Source: Acidobacteriota bacterium (GTDB lineage: Bacteria > Acidobacteriota > UBA6911 > RPQK01 > JADFOI01). Taken from it: 40,389 nucleotides of DNA. The DNA lies in contig JADFOI010000015.1 in NCBI GenBank assembly GCA_022562935.1, forward strand, positions 1 to 40,389. Direction: 5' to 3'. Numbering within the stretch: the first letter of the stretch is position 1; each line of letters starts with the position of its first letter. The notes under the pieces are model-generated. The model saw only the letters and a list, made by a program, of their open reading frames with translations. It did not search any database and was not told the origin of the DNA. This document shows, in pieces, positions 15,500 through 26,362 of the stretch. Position numbers and translations under genes: made by a program.

Positions 15500-16327
15500 T
15501 TACTTCTTCTTGCGCCTACGTAGAATAAACTGTTCCGTTCGTTTGTTCCTGCGGGTCCTAAAGCCCTTGGTCTTCCAGCCCCAGGGCGAGCAGGGATGGC
15601 GCCCACCTGAAGCTTTTCCTTCCCCTCCACCCATGGGATGGTCCACCGGGTTCATGGCAACGCCCCGCACCTTGGGCCTTCGACCCCGCCAACGCCGAGC
15701 TCCTGCCTTCCCGAGAGAAACATTTTCATGGTCCAGATTTCCAATCTGGCCCACCGTTGCCTTGCACAAAATGTGCACCCTTCGGACTTCTCCGGAGGGC
15801 ATCTTGACCTGAGCGTAACTGCCTTCTTTGGCCATCAGCTGCGCCGCCGCACCGGCGCAGCGGGCCAACTGCCCGCCCTTTCCCCGGCGAAGTTCGATGT
15901 TATGGATAATCGTGCCCATCGGAATGTTGATGATCGGCAAACTATTCCCTGGCACAATGTCGGCGTCGGGTCCGGAGATGACCTGATCTCCAGTTTTCAA
16001 TCCCTGAGGGGCTAACATGTAGCGCTTTTCCCCATCCGCGTAGTGCAACCGAGCGATACGCGCGCTGCGGTTGGGATCGTACTCAATGGCGGCGACGGTG
16101 GCCGGGATTCCATCTTTGTCCCGCCTAAAATCAATGATCCGATAATTGCGCTTGTGACCTCTTCCGCGCCGTCTGACGGAAATTCGGCCCGCGCTATTTC
16201 GCCCACTGATCCGCTTTTTCCCGTGAGTCAGGCTCTTGAGGGGCTTGATGTCGGTCAAACCCTGTTCCGTTTGAACGCTCCGGTGTCGAGTCCCTGGAGA
16301 AGTCGGCTTGTAGCGTCTAATGCCCAT
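15500..16327 (-). CDS. rplB: 50S ribosomal protein L2
   Basis: The product has 275 residues. It has the OB and SH3-like RNA-binding core, and near the C-terminus [19 protein letters not shown], which carries the conserved His needed for peptidyl transfer (the His229 equivalent). It ends with [17 protein letters not shown]2 joins the subunits and supports the catalytic centre. It lies 18 bases before rpsS and 5 bases after rplW. Confidence 0.98.
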   Translation of the reverse strand: MGIRRYKPTSPGTRHRSVQTEQGLTDIKPLKSLTHGKKRISGRNSAGRISVRRRGRGHKRNYRIIDFRRDKDGIPATVAAIEYDPNRSARIARLHYADGEKRYMLAPQGLKTGDQVISGPDADIVPGNSLPIINIPMGTIIHNIELRRGKGGQLARCAGAAAQLMAKEGSYAQVKMPSGEVRRVHILCKATVGQIGNLDHENVSLGKAGARRWRGRRPKVRGVAMNPVDHPMGGGEGKASGGRHPCSPWGWKTKGFRTRRNKRTEQFILRRRKKK

Positions 16328-16332
16328 GATTC

Positions 16333-16632
16333 CTAAACACCTTCAAAAAATTCAATCGGTTTTTGTCCCCGCTTCAAAGTGACATAGGCTTTCTTCCAGC
16401 TCGGGCGTCGACCCTTAGTCCGCCCTTGTCTCTTGATCTTTCCTATGAAATTGGCGGTCCTCACCTTTTCCACCTTAACATCGAAAATCTGCTCCACTGC
16501 TTCTTTGATGTTGCGCTTGCTCGCGTCTGGGCGCACCTGAAAGGCAATGACCCTTCCTTCACTCAACTCCTTTTTGAGAGTGCTTTTTTCAGTGACATGC
16601 GGATAGCGCAGGATGTCGTGAAGACTACTCAT
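16333..16632 (-). CDS. rplW: 50S ribosomal protein L23
   Basis: The product has 99 residues: [12 protein letters not shown] near the start, [20 protein letters not shown], then [21 protein letters not shown]23 is the main docking site for trigger factor and SRP at the tunnel exit. The start overlaps the rplD stop by 4 bases (ATGA). Confidence 0.97.
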   Translation of the reverse strand: MSSLHDILRYPHVTEKSTLKKELSEGRVIAFQVRPDASKRNIKEAVEQIFDVKVEKVRTANFIGKIKRQGRTKGRRPSWKKAYVTLKRGQKPIEFFEGV

Positions 16633-17267
16633 CTCTGCAGGACCTCCTGAAGACTCAGGATTGCCCGTTTGCTGATCAGCAGGTTGCGGCAGTTGAGCAG
16701 ATCATACACATTGAGGCTCAGCGTGGCCACACACTTCACGTGAGGCACATTTCGAGAGCTCAGGTAGAGATTACGATTCTCTCGATCATCCACCACCAGC
16801 ACTTTATTGCCCAAGTCGAGGGTTTTCAGCACTTCCAGGAAATCCTTGGTTCGATGCGATTCCAGAGCGAAATCGTCGACCACAATCAGCTTCTGGTTCT
16901 TCAACTTATCACTCAGCACAACTTTCAAGGCACCTCGACGTTTCTTCTTGGGAAAAGCCTGTGTGTAATTTCGGGGAGTGGGCCCAAAAGTTGTCCCTCC
17001 TCCCCTCCAGATGGGGCTGCGGATGCTTCCCGCTCTGGCCCGGCCCGTTCCCTTTTGTCTCCAAGGCTTTTTCCCGCCGCCCCGCACTTGAGAACGTCCC
17101 TTGGTGGCATGGGTCCCCTTACGCTGGGCCGCCAGATAGGCTCTCACGGCCTCCCAGACCAGCGTCTCACTGGCCCTGTAGTTGAAGACCTCATCGGCCA
17201 GTTCCAACTGATCGACCACCTTGTTTTTCAGGTTCCTGACTTCTACTTCGGCCATCGTTCTTGCCAC
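16629..17267 (-). CDS. rplD: 50S ribosomal protein L4
   Basis: The product has 212 residues. The extended tunnel loop is visible in RKGTHATKGRSQVRGGGKKP and WRQKGTGRARAGSIRSPIWR. The globular part ends with LISKRAILSLQEVL. L4 narrows the exit tunnel with L22 and in enterics represses the S10 operon. It abuts rplC without a gap and overlaps rplW by 4 bases. Confidence 0.97.
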   Translation of the reverse strand: MARTMAEVEVRNLKNKVVDQLELADEVFNYRASETLVWEAVRAYLAAQRKGTHATKGRSQVRGGGKKPWRQKGTGRARAGSIRSPIWRGGGTTFGPTPRNYTQAFPKKKRRGALKVVLSDKLKNQKLIVVDDFALESHRTKDFLEVLKTLDLGNKVLVVDDRENRNLYLSSRNVPHVKCVATLSLNVYDLLNCRNLLISKRAILSLQEVLQR

Positions 17268-17933
17268 TTATTCGTCAGATTCGGTCTTCTCCGACGTCCC
17301 TTTCAAGGCTCGACTGATCGTTACATAACTACCCCGGCTGCCAGGGACGGCTCCTTTAACCACCAGCAAATTGTTTTCTCCATCGATTTCCACGACTTCG
17401 AGATTCCGGATCTTACGACGCTTGTTTCCCATTCGCCCAGGCATCTTTGTTCCCTTCATCACTCGGCTAGGATAAGCACTGGCGCCGATGGAACCTGGTG
17501 CCCGGTGAAACATGGATCCATGAGTGGCCTTGCCTCCATGAAAGCCATGGCGTTTGATCACGCCTTGAAAGCCCCGCCCAACCGTGAAACCCGAAACATC
17601 CACAAAATCATTGGGCTGAAAAACATTCTGGACCAGGATCTGATCACCCACGTTGACCTGCTCCTCTTCGCTCTCGGTAAAAGCGAATTCGGTTAAGTGA
17701 CGCGTTGGCGGCACACCAGCTTTCTTGAAATGGCCCTCGGCGGGTTTGGTGAACCTTCCCTTCCTCTTCTCCACCAGACCCAGCTGGACGGAGCTGTATC
17801 CTTCCTTCTCTACAGTTTTCTTCTGCACGACAACGCAGGGTCCGGCCTGAATGACCGTCACAGGGATAGCTTTCCCTGCCTCGTTAAAAATCTGCGTCAT
17901 TCCAACCTTTCTTCCCAGTAGCCCCTCTACCAT
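17268..17933 (-). CDS. rplC: 50S ribosomal protein L3
   Basis: The product has 221 residues. It begins [20 protein letters not shown] and has the L3 signature around [20 protein letters not shown] followed by [17 protein letters not shown]3 reaches the peptidyl transferase centre and helps start 50S assembly. A short charged C-terminal tail follows the core. It begins 3 bases after rpsJ. Confidence 0.98.
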   Translation of the reverse strand: MVEGLLGRKVGMTQIFNEAGKAIPVTVIQAGPCVVVQKKTVEKEGYSSVQLGLVEKRKGRFTKPAEGHFKKAGVPPTRHLTEFAFTESEEEQVNVGDQILVQNVFQPNDFVDVSGFTVGRGFQGVIKRHGFHGGKATHGSMFHRAPGSIGASAYPSRVMKGTKMPGRMGNKRRKIRNLEVVEIDGENNLLVVKGAVPGSRGSYVTISRALKGTSEKTESDE

Positions 17934-17936
17934 CGC

Positions 17937-18263
17937 TTATTCCTTTTCTGTCCCGAAGGCTTTGATCTCAACATCGATGGCTGCCGGCAGATCCAGCTTC
18001 ATCAACGCATCTACGGTCTGTGGTGTCGGCTCCAGGATATCCACGAGGCGTTTGTGGGTCCGGATCTCGAACTGCTCTCGCGATTTCTTGTCCACATGAG
18101 GAGAGCGCAAGACCGTGTACCGGTTGATGGATGTGGGTAACGGAATGGGACCGGATACCCGTGCCCCCGTCCGTCTGGCGATTTCCACAATCTCCTTGGC
18201 CGACCGATCCAGGACGCGGTGATCGTATGCTTGCAATCGGATTCTTATTTTCTCGTCGATCAT
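17937..18263 (-). CDS. rpsJ: 30S ribosomal protein S10
   Basis: The product has 108 residues. It has [40 protein letters not shown] and [14 protein letters not shown]10 sits in the 30S head and also works with NusB in antitermination. The gene follows tuf after 92 bases, so the S10 and str operons are joined here. That spacer carries an 8-bp tandem repeat. Confidence 0.98.
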   Translation of the reverse strand: MIDEKIRIRLQAYDHRVLDRSAKEIVEIARRTGARVSGPIPLPTSINRYTVLRSPHVDKKSREQFEIRTHKRLVDILEPTPQTVDALMKLDLPAAIDVEIKAFGTEKE

Positions 18264-18265
18264 AA

Positions 18266-18305
18266 GTTTCGTGCTATCGTGCTTTCGTGAGTTCGTGCTT
18301 TCGTG
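18266..18305. repeat. five tandem copies of an 8-bp unit in the tuf-rpsJ spacer
   Basis: On the plus strand the units are GTTTCGTG, CTATCGTG, CTTTCGTG, AGTTCGTG and CTTTCGTG; all end in TCGTG and differ only in the first three bases. In mRNA sense they read CACGAAAG-like. The array begins 3 bases upstream of the rpsJ start codon, so it makes up the region where a ribosome binding site would lie, and no strong AGGAGG is seen there. Confidence 0.9.
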
Positions 18306-18355
18306 TTCTCAGAAAAGTACGGCCTCACTGACGATTCTCCTCTTGTCTCCTTCTC

Positions 18356-19543
<1,188 letters not shown>

Positions 19544-19598
19544 AGTTTATTCTCCAGAAAAACTCGTCTGGCCTTCGCCTTCCCTGTCTCCTTTTCGT

Positions 19599-21698
19599 CT
19601 ATCCTGACTTCCCCACTAGCTTACCCTGAGTTCGAGCCATAATTTCTTCCGAAACCTGGTTGGGGACCTTCCGATAGACATCAAAATGCATGCTGTAAGT
19701 TGCCCGTCCCTGGCTCAGAGAGCGCACCGCTGTCGCGTAGCCGAACATCTCGGACAGAGGCACAACTGCAGCAATCACCTGGCTGGCTCCCCTGGGCTCC
19801 ATGTGACCGATACGACCGCGTCGACCGTTGAGATCTCCCACCACATCACCCATATATTCTTTGGGGACCACGATCTCAACTCGCATGATCGGCTCCAGAA
19901 TCACGGGCTTGGCCTTCTTGGCCGCCTCTTTGAAAGCCATGGAGCCGGCGATCTTAAAAGCCAGCTCCGAGGAGTCCACTTCGTGAAAAGACCCGTCATA
20001 GAGATCGACCTGGATATCTTCCATGGCATATCCCGCCAGGACTCCGCTCTCAAGCGCTTCCTGGATGCCACTTTTAACAGCAGGGATAAACTCTCGGGGT
20101 ATGGCACCACCCACAATTTTGTTTTCAAACACAAAGCCAGTGCCCGCTTCACTCGGCTCAATCTTGATCTTGACGTGGCCGTATTGGCCACGACCTCCAC
20201 TTTGGCGCACATATCTACCCTCGGCTTTAGCGGGGACGGTAATGGTCTCCTTATAGGCCACTTGGGGTTTACCGACATTGGCACCGACACCAAACTCGCG
20301 CAGCAGACGATCGACGATAATTTCCAGATGCAGTTCACCCATCCCGGAAATGATGGTTTGACCCGTATCGGGATCGACATGCACCTTAAACGTGGGGTCC
20401 TCCTGCATCAGCTTCCCCATGGAAAACCCGAGCTTGTCCTGGTCTTCCCGGGTCTTGGGCTCGATGGCTACAGAGATTACAGGATCCGGAAAGTCCATAG
20501 CTTCAAGAATGACCGGATGTTTCTTGTCGCAAATCGTGTCCCCGGTTCTCACATCCTTCAGCCCCACCGCTGCGGCGATATCCCCGGAATAGACATTTTT
20601 GATTTCCTCTCGCTTATTGGCATGCATCTTGAGCAGTCGTCCGATTCGCTCATCCCGCTTCCGAGTCGAAATATAGATGCTGGAACCCGCCTTTAGTGAC
20701 CCTGAATAAACTCGCAGAAACGCTAACTGCCCCACAAAAGGATCGGTCACAATCTTGAAGATCAGTGCGGAGAAGGGTTCACTATCGGCAGCCTGGCGCT
20801 CCACTTTCTCCTGAGTGTCGGGGTCGATGCCCTGTATGGGGGGTACATCAAGGGGGGAGGGGAGGCAGGTTATGATAGCGTCCAGGAGAGGTTGTACGCC
20901 TTTATTTTTAAAGGCGGCCCCACAGAGACAGGGGGTAAACTGCATATCGCAGGTGCCTTTTCGAAGCCCTTTCTGCAAGGCCTCGGCCTCGATGACTTTC
21001 CCGGAAAGGTACTGATCCAAGAGCTCATCATCGGTCTCGACCACCATTTCAACCATCTTTTCGCGCCACTCCTCGGCCTGTTGCACATACTCGTCCGGAA
21101 TCTCTATCTCTGTGTATTCCGCCCCTAAGGTTTCCATCTCATAAACGATAGCTTTCATGGTGATCAAATCGATCACCCCCTCAAAATTCTCTTCCTTACC
21201 CAAGGGGATCTGTATGGGGACGGGCTTGGCAGCCAGTCGCTTCTTCATCGATTCGACGGAGCCGAAGAAATCCGCTCCACGCCGATCCATTTTGTTCATG
21301 AAGGCAATGCGCGGCACAGCATACTTGTCGGCCTGACGCCAGACGGTTTCTGACTGAGGTTCCACACCCGCAACGGCATCGAAAATAGCTACGGCACCGT
21401 CCAACACTCTTAAAGAGCGTTCCACTTCGGCTGTAAAATCCACATGCCCGGGGGTGTCGATAATGTTAATCCGGTAGTCCTTCCAGAAACAGGTGGTGGC
21501 AGCTGAGGTTATGGTAATTCCCCGCTCCTGTTCCTGAACCATCCAATCCATGGTGGCGGTTCCTTCGTGAACCTCACCCAGTTTGTAGGTGATTCCGGTG
21601 TAGTAGAGAATACGCTCGGTGGTCGTCGTCTTGCCGGCATCAATGTGGGCCATGATGCCTATATTCCGGGTTTTTTCGAGCGGATTTTCGCGTGCCAC
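19599..21698 (-). CDS. fusA: elongation factor G
   Basis: The product has 699 residues and drives ribosome translocation with GTP. It has the P-loop AHIDAGKT (17-24), DTPGH (81-85) and NKMD (135-138), then domains II to V; the domain IV loop carries the GQYGHV-type segment after [10 protein letters not shown]. The order rpsL-rpsG-fusA-tuf is the standard str operon. No second fusA-like copy is seen. Large antisense frames opposite this gene are shadows. Confidence 0.98.
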   Translation of the reverse strand: MARENPLEKTRNIGIMAHIDAGKTTTTERILYYTGITYKLGEVHEGTATMDWMVQEQERGITITSAATTCFWKDYRINIIDTPGHVDFTAEVERSLRVLDGAVAIFDAVAGVEPQSETVWRQADKYAVPRIAFMNKMDRRGADFFGSVESMKKRLAAKPVPIQIPLGKEENFEGVIDLITMKAIVYEMETLGAEYTEIEIPDEYVQQAEEWREKMVEMVVETDDELLDQYLSGKVIEAEALQKGLRKGTCDMQFTPCLCGAAFKNKGVQPLLDAIITCLPSPLDVPPIQGIDPDTQEKVERQAADSEPFSALIFKIVTDPFVGQLAFLRVYSGSLKAGSSIYISTRKRDERIGRLLKMHANKREEIKNVYSGDIAAAVGLKDVRTGDTICDKKHPVILEAMDFPDPVISVAIEPKTREDQDKLGFSMGKLMQEDPTFKVHVDPDTGQTIISGMGELHLEIIVDRLLREFGVGANVGKPQVAYKETITVPAKAEGRYVRQSGGRGQYGHVKIKIEPSEAGTGFVFENKIVGGAIPREFIPAVKSGIQEALESGVLAGYAMEDIQVDLYDGSFHEVDSSELAFKIAGSMAFKEAAKKAKPVILEPIMRVEIVVPKEYMGDVVGDLNGRRGRIGHMEPRGASQVIAAVVPLSEMFGYATAVRSLSQGRATYSMHFDVYRKVPNQVSEEIMARTQGKLVGKSG

Positions 21699-21729
21699 GG
21701 TCTTCTTTTCCCTAGATTCCTTGTCAGTT

Positions 21730-22200
21730 TTACCACCGATAATGAGCGAAAGCCTTGTTGGCTTCCGCCATGCGTCGGATGTCTTCTTTTTTTCTCACCG
21801 CATTGCCGCGATTGTTGGCGGCATCGAGTAGTTCGTTGGACAACCTTTCAGCCATGAGTTTCTCTCCCCGACCCTGGGAATAATTAATAATCCAACGGAT
21901 CCCCAATGAAGTCCTGCGGCGAATGCTGACTTCAATGGGCACCTGATAGGTCGATCCTCCGACGCGACGCGATTTCGTCTCCAGAATAGGCTTGACGTTA
22001 TCCAGCGCCTTCTTGAGAATTTTCATGGGGTCTTCTCCCACCTGCTTTTCGATCCGGTTCATGGCATCGTAAAAAATACCTTCCGCCACGCTTTTCTTTC
22101 CTCGCTTCATAATCTGGTTGATCACCTTGGTGGCCAACTCGCTGTGATAGACCGGATCTGGAATAACGTCTCTCTTGGGAACCGCGCTGCGTCTTGGCAT
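21730..22200 (-). CDS. rpsG: 30S ribosomal protein S7
   Basis: The product has 156 residues, the usual length. It begins [20 protein letters not shown] and has [20 protein letters not shown] and the end [16 protein letters not shown]7 starts assembly of the 30S head and lies at the E site. It is 77 bases after rpsL and 31 bases before fusA. Confidence 0.98.
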   Translation of the reverse strand: MPRRSAVPKRDVIPDPVYHSELATKVINQIMKRGKKSVAEGIFYDAMNRIEKQVGEDPMKILKKALDNVKPILETKSRRVGGSTYQVPIEVSIRRRTSLGIRWIINYSQGRGEKLMAERLSNELLDAANNRGNAVRKKEDIRRMAEANKAFAHYRW

Positions 22201-22277
22201 TTACTGTCTCACTTCCTCCACACACACAAAAGCTGCAAAGAATCGAGTCCATGCAGCTTGAAAAATCAGTCAGTTCC

Positions 22278-22652
22278 TTACGCTTTGTGCCTTTTCGTTC
22301 CGTACTTGGAACGAGCGTTTTTTCGACCCTCTACACCCACGGTGTCCAGTGTTCCCCGAATCACGTGGTAGCGGACACCCGGAAGGTCTTTGACGCGGCC
22401 ACCGCGAATGAGCACCATCGAGTGCTCCTGCAGATTGTGTCCAACACCTGGAATATAGGTCGTTACCTCAATTCCATTGGTTAGTCGAACACGAGCCACT
22501 TTCCGCAGTGCAGAGTTGGGCTTCTTGGGAGTCTGTGTGTAAACACGAACACAGACGCCTCTTTTCTGGGGACTGCCCTGTAGCGCAGGACTCTTTGTTT
22601 TGACCCTAATCTTTTTTCGCCCTTTGCGAACTAACTGATTAAATGTTGGCAC
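22278..22652 (-). CDS. rpsL: 30S ribosomal protein S12
   Basis: The product has 124 residues. It starts [20 protein letters not shown] and has [11 protein letters not shown] and [17 protein letters not shown], the two regions where streptomycin-resistance mutations fall; both read as the sensitive wild type. S12 controls decoding at the A site. It is the first gene of the 33-gene minus-strand supercluster, and a terminator-like hairpin lies about 28 bases upstream of the start codon. Confidence 0.98.
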   Translation of the reverse strand: MPTFNQLVRKGRKKIRVKTKSPALQGSPQKRGVCVRVYTQTPKKPNSALRKVARVRLTNGIEVTTYIPGVGHNLQEHSMVLIRGGRVKDLPGVRYHVIRGTLDTVGVEGRKNARSKYGTKRHKA

Positions 22653-22670
22653 TCCTCGTTCTCCCTAAAA

Positions 22671-22696
22671 TAGAAAAAAATGATGCCGAGCATCAT
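22671..22696 (-). terminator. terminator-like hairpin in the rpsL leader (possible attenuator)
   Basis: In minus-strand sense ATGATGC (22696-22690), loop TCG and GCATCAT (22686-22680) form a perfect 7-bp stem. It is followed by a run of six more T (22679-22674). This looks like a weak intrinsic terminator just upstream of rpsL, facing the same way as the operon. It could attenuate the supercluster or stop stray transcription entering it. Confidence 0.55.
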
Positions 22697-22830
22697 TCCC
22701 GTAAAGAAGAAACTATACTGAGCCTCACCGTTTCGCCAGACAGATACAATTCCACCCAGCAATAGAATTGCACAGTTTAACAATATTTCCACAAAACTAC
22801 AAAAAAGTTTGCGGACCTTCCCACAGGTAG

Positions 22831-22858
22831 TTGAAGCCGCTTAGGCGGCAAGTATAGG
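22831..22858 (+). promoter_or_regulatory. promoter of the LPS operon with an internal inverted repeat
   Basis: TTGAAG (22831-22836) and TATAGG (22853-22858) are 16 bases apart, and the start would be near 22865, 18 bases before waaA. The spacer holds the inverted repeat GCCGC (22836-22840), TTAG, GCGGC (22845-22849), which could be a repressor site between the two boxes. The -10 box is weak but the position is good. Confidence 0.55.
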
Positions 22859-22882
22859 ATTGGATTTCAGGAAAGGCTCCAG

Positions 22883-24187
22883 ATGTTCCACACACTGCTT
22901 TGGACTTACTCGATTCTTTATACCTTCCTGCTGATTTTCTACCTCCCTGTTTTTATTTACCGGGTGCTCGTTCAGGGCAAGGACCCTAACATCTTTTTCA
23001 AAAGGATCGGGGGCCCACCTCTTCGCAACTCAAGTGATCCGGCACAGCCTTCTCTATGGATTCATGCCGTCTCAGTGGGAGAGGTCAAGGCCATCGAGCC
23101 TCTGGTTGAAGCCCTGGCCTTGAAGCGTGACCAACTTTTCATTTCCACCATCACCGATACGGGTCAGAATCTGGCCAGGAGCATATTCCACGATCGCGCC
23201 TGCGTGTTCTATTTTCCCTTCGACTGGAAATGGATTTGCCGCCTCTACCTGCGCAGGGTTTCCCCGGCCTGTGTTCTGCTGGCCGAGACCGAAATTTGGC
23301 CCGGCTTTATCAGTGCTGCGGAATCGTTGGACATCCCCGTATTGCTCATTAATGGCCGGATCTCAGATCATTCCTTTCGCAGCTATCGGCGAATCCGTTT
23401 TTTCCTTCGCCCTCTTTTGCATCGCATCTCCCACTTTTGCGTGCAGACCCGACAGGATCGGGACCGTATCATTGAGCTGGGAGCGGCATTATCCCGGGTC
23501 CATCAGCTGGGTAATCTCAAATACGACTATCAACTCGCCCAGCTTCCTGAAAAGACACAGATGCTGCAAGTCATCCAGGCGGTCCTCAAACCCGACCCAG
23601 ACGACCTGCTTTGGATCTGTGGCAGTACTCGAGAAGGAGAAGAACAAACTCTACTTGAAGTCTTCCAATCTCTCAGCAAAGAGTTCCCTTCCCTGCGACT
23701 GCTCCTGGCACCACGACATCCTCACCGCGTGGATGAAATCGCCAGGCTGGTGGAGGCTTGTCAGATAAGCTACTTGAGACGATCGGAACTCAATTCTCAA
23801 CAGCACGACCCTCCCAAAATTCTACTGCTGGATACCATCGGTGAATTGGCTTACCTTTATCAATTGGCGGATGTGGTGTTCGTGGGAGGAAGCCTGGTTC
23901 CCACGGGAGGACACAATATAATTGAAGTGGCATACTTCTCCAAACCCATTCTCTTTGGTCCTCATATGGAGAACTTCAAGGAAATCTCCAACGCCTTCCT
24001 GGAATCCGATGCAGCCCTCCAGGTGCACTCAGGAGAGGAACTGCCTGGAAAGATCAGTGAGCTTTTGAGAAATCCCGCCGCCAGAGAGGCGCTGGGGCAC
24101 AAAGCTCGTCAGGTGATTGGACACAATCAAGGAGCGGTCGGCCGCACCCTGGAGATTGTCCAAGAGTATTTGCGCGCACAGAGATAG
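22883..24187 (+). CDS. waaA: 3-deoxy-D-manno-octulosonic acid (Kdo) transferase
   Basis: The product has 434 residues (KdtA, glycosyltransferase family 30). It moves Kdo from CMP-Kdo to lipid IVA on the inner face of the inner membrane. An N-terminal hydrophobic anchor (about 5-28) is followed by WIHAVSVGEVKA with the catalytic Glu67, then ETEIWPG (135-141). The C-terminal Rossmann half has GGSLVPTGGHNIIEVAYFSK and GPHMENFKEI. AGGAAAGG precedes the ATG. It is the first gene of the LPS operon. How many Kdo units it adds cannot be read from sequence. Confidence 0.96.
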   Translation: MFHTLLWTYSILYTFLLIFYLPVFIYRVLVQGKDPNIFFKRIGGPPLRNSSDPAQPSLWIHAVSVGEVKAIEPLVEALALKRDQLFISTITDTGQNLARSIFHDRACVFYFPFDWKWICRLYLRRVSPACVLLAETEIWPGFISAAESLDIPVLLINGRISDHSFRSYRRIRFFLRPLLHRISHFCVQTRQDRDRIIELGAALSRVHQLGNLKYDYQLAQLPEKTQMLQVIQAVLKPDPDDLLWICGSTREGEEQTLLEVFQSLSKEFPSLRLLLAPRHPHRVDEIARLVEACQISYLRRSELNSQQHDPPKILLLDTIGELAYLYQLADVVFVGGSLVPTGGHNIIEVAYFSKPILFGPHMENFKEISNAFLESDAALQVHSGEELPGKISELLRNPAAREALGHKARQVIGHNQGAVGRTLEIVQEYLRAQR

Positions 24188-24233
24188 AGAGAGAAAGAAA
24201 GAATAGATACAAGACCATTACCGATGCCCGGCT

Positions 24234-24261
24234 GGTCTGCGGTCTGTGGTCTGCGGTCTGT
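24234..24261. repeat. four perfect tandem copies of a 7-bp unit
   Basis: GGTCTGC, GGTCTGT, GGTCTGC and GGTCTGT follow one another without gaps in the waaA-lpxK spacer, which makes two copies of a 14-mer. The array lies 8 bases before the lpxK start. No ribosome binding site of the usual kind is seen there. Confidence 0.9.
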
Positions 24262-24269
24262 CTAATTAA

Positions 24270-25307
24270 ATGAAGGTTTTACTCTCGAAAATTTACGGCC
24301 TGATTGTTTCCCTTCGGGTCTTTCTCTACCAAAAAGGAATCCTGCGGAAGCACCGGCTCAAACATCCGGTCATCAGCGTGGGAAACCTGACGGTGGGAGG
24401 AACAGGCAAGACTCCCCTGGTTGGCTTCCTGGCTCAAATCTTGAAGAAAGCCGGCTACCAACCGGTCATTTTGAGTCGGGGTTACAAGAGAAGCAACAAG
24501 AATGCAGTCCTTCTGGTGAGCGATGTCCGAGAGGTTTTTTGCGGTCCCGAGGAATGTGGAGATGAGCCTTATCTTCTGGCTCGGAAACTTGAAGGGGTTC
24601 CGGTGGTGGTGGGGAACAGCCGTTATCAGGCAGGGAGACTCCTGGAAGATCGGTACTCTAACCTTATTTATCTACTGGATGACGGCTACCAGCACATTCA
24701 GCTCAAACGCAATTTGAATATTCTGATCCTGGACGCTACCGACCCATTTGGCGGCCATCATCTGCTGCCGGCCGGAAGGCTGAGGGAACCCACCAAAGCG
24801 ATTGCCCGAGCAGACGCCATCGTGATTACTCGTTCCCACATGTTCTCTGAGACGGAGAATCTTGAAGAACAAATTCGCCGGTGGAACCAGCGGGTACCGA
24901 TCTCCTATTTCCATCATGACGTTACGGCCCTTTACGACGCCAGAACGGGAACTCGTTTCCAGCCTCGTGATTTCCTGGGAAGCTCCGTCATCGCGCTGGC
25001 CGCCATCGGGAGTCCCCACGTCTTCCTGCACGATCTGGAGCACTATCAAATGAAAATCTCCGACCGGTTTATATTCCGTGACCACCATCCCTTTAGCCAA
25101 CCGGAACTCGATCGTGTCCTGAAACGCCTGGAGGAAGTGCAGGCCCGGGCCGTCGTGACCACTGAAAAGGATGCGGTTCGTCTGAAAAAACTGGACTTCC
25201 AGGAGGGTCAGATCTTCGTTCTCCAGATTGAACCTCAGCCTGAGGATCTGCAGGAATACAAAAAAGAATTTCTCAATGAGGTAAAGTTCTTACCTGAAGC
25301 ACAATGA
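24270..25307 (+). CDS. lpxK: tetraacyldisaccharide 4'-kinase
   Basis: The product has 345 residues and phosphorylates the 4' position of the lipid A disaccharide at the inner membrane. An N-terminal amphipathic or membrane stretch (about 5-22) precedes the P-loop in VGNLTVGGTGKTPLV (38-51). Other LpxK marks are ILSRGYKR, DDGYQHIQLKRNLNILILD and TTEKDAVRL. The gene overlaps waaF by 4 bases (ATGA). Its presence shows a hexa- or tetra-acylated lipid A pathway in this organism. Confidence 0.96.
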   Translation: MKVLLSKIYGLIVSLRVFLYQKGILRKHRLKHPVISVGNLTVGGTGKTPLVGFLAQILKKAGYQPVILSRGYKRSNKNAVLLVSDVREVFCGPEECGDEPYLLARKLEGVPVVVGNSRYQAGRLLEDRYSNLIYLLDDGYQHIQLKRNLNILILDATDPFGGHHLLPAGRLREPTKAIARADAIVITRSHMFSETENLEEQIRRWNQRVPISYFHHDVTALYDARTGTRFQPRDFLGSSVIALAAIGSPHVFLHDLEHYQMKISDRFIFRDHHPFSQPELDRVLKRLEEVQARAVVTTEKDAVRLKKLDFQEGQIFVLQIEPQPEDLQEYKKEFLNEVKFLPEAQ

Positions 25308-26362
25308 AGCAGGGAAACCGTATCTTGATTCGTGGGACAAACTGGATCGGCGATTCCGTCATGTCGCTGGCCGCCCTGCGCGAAGTGCGGCGTCTCTTTC
25401 CTCACCATCATCTCACTCTTTTGGTGCGCGACTGGGTCGCGCAGCTGTTTGAAAACCAGGGATTGGTGGATGAGATCCTTCCACTGGAAGAAACCTCATC
25501 CCATTTGCGGTCTTTTTTTCGACTCGTAGGCAAAATTCGCCACTTCGACTGCGCCCTTCTATTTCAAAACGCCTTCCAGGCGGCTCTGATGACCCGTCTG
25601 GCGGGTATTCCAGAGAGAATCGGGTACAACACGGATGGGCGGGCTCTTCTCTTGACCCGCCGCGCTCGGCCCCGAATCAAGGAATTGAATCGACATCAGA
25701 TTTACTACTATTTAGATCTTCTTTACCAAACCGGCCTTTCCCCTCAGGATTATCTCAACGATCCCGACTTCAAACCCGACATCCACCTGAGTCCCACTGA
25801 AGAAGGGATCCAACAAGCAGAGCAATTACTCCGAGCAGCTGATGTTTCTGGGCAGCGCCCCCTCATTCTGATCAACCCCGGAGCTTTCTATGGATCGGCC
25901 AAGCGCTGGTTTACGGATCGCTACGCGGCACTGGCCGACCGCCTGATCGAGGCAGATCAGGCCCAGGTGGTCATCATCGGATCGGCAGGCGAACAAACCA
26001 TCGCCCAGGAGATTCAGTCCCTCACCAAACAGCACCTCACGATCCTCACCGGCCAAACCGATCTACCCACCCTGATCGGGCTTTTGAGCCGATGCGACCT
26101 TTTACTCACCAACGATTCAGGACCCATGCATCTGGCTGCGGCTCTGGACACTCCACAGATCGCTATTTTAGGGTCTACGGATGAGGTTGCTACCGGTCCC
26201 TTCAGTCCAAGGGCCCAAGTGATCCACAAACATGTTGAATGCAGCCCTTGCCTTTTGCGAGAATGTCCTATCGATTTGCGTTGTTTCTCTCGAATCGAAG
26301 TAGAAGAGGTTTATGAAACCGCACGAGCTGTCCTGCACAACGGCCATTTTTCTAGATCGTGA
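25304..26362 (+). CDS. waaF: ADP-heptose:LPS heptosyltransferase II
   Basis: The product has 352 residues, glycosyltransferase family 9. The N-terminal IRGTNWIGDSVMSLAALREV and the C-terminal LLTNDSGPMHLAAALDTPQI with STDEVATGPFSP are characteristic of WaaF and related enzymes. The C-terminal CSPCLLRECPIDLRC Cys-rich end is common in this family. It adds the second heptose to the LPS inner core in the cytoplasm. It overlaps lpxK by 4 bases and gmhB by 50 bases. The assignment to II and not another GT9 role rests on motif match and the neighbouring heptose genes. Confidence 0.93.
   Translation: MKQGNRILIRGTNWIGDSVMSLAALREVRRLFPHHHLTLLVRDWVAQLFENQGLVDEILPLEETSSHLRSFFRLVGKIRHFDCALLFQNAFQAALMTRLAGIPERIGYNTDGRALLLTRRARPRIKELNRHQIYYYLDLLYQTGLSPQDYLNDPDFKPDIHLSPTEEGIQQAEQLLRAADVSGQRPLILINPGAFYGSAKRWFTDRYAALADRLIEADQAQVVIIGSAGEQTIAQEIQSLTKQHLTILTGQTDLPTLIGLLSRCDLLLTNDSGPMHLAAALDTPQIAILGSTDEVATGPFSPRAQVIHKHVECSPCLLRECPIDLRCFSRIEVEEVYETARAVLHNGHFSRS

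Noticed and set aside
16740-17696. 318-residue frame opposite rplD and rplC
   Set aside because: It spans the junction of two real genes on the other strand and lacks a promoter or known domain.
19686-20696. 336-residue frame opposite fusA
   Set aside because: Antisense shadow of a highly biased coding sequence; the product resembles no protein and fusA is intact.
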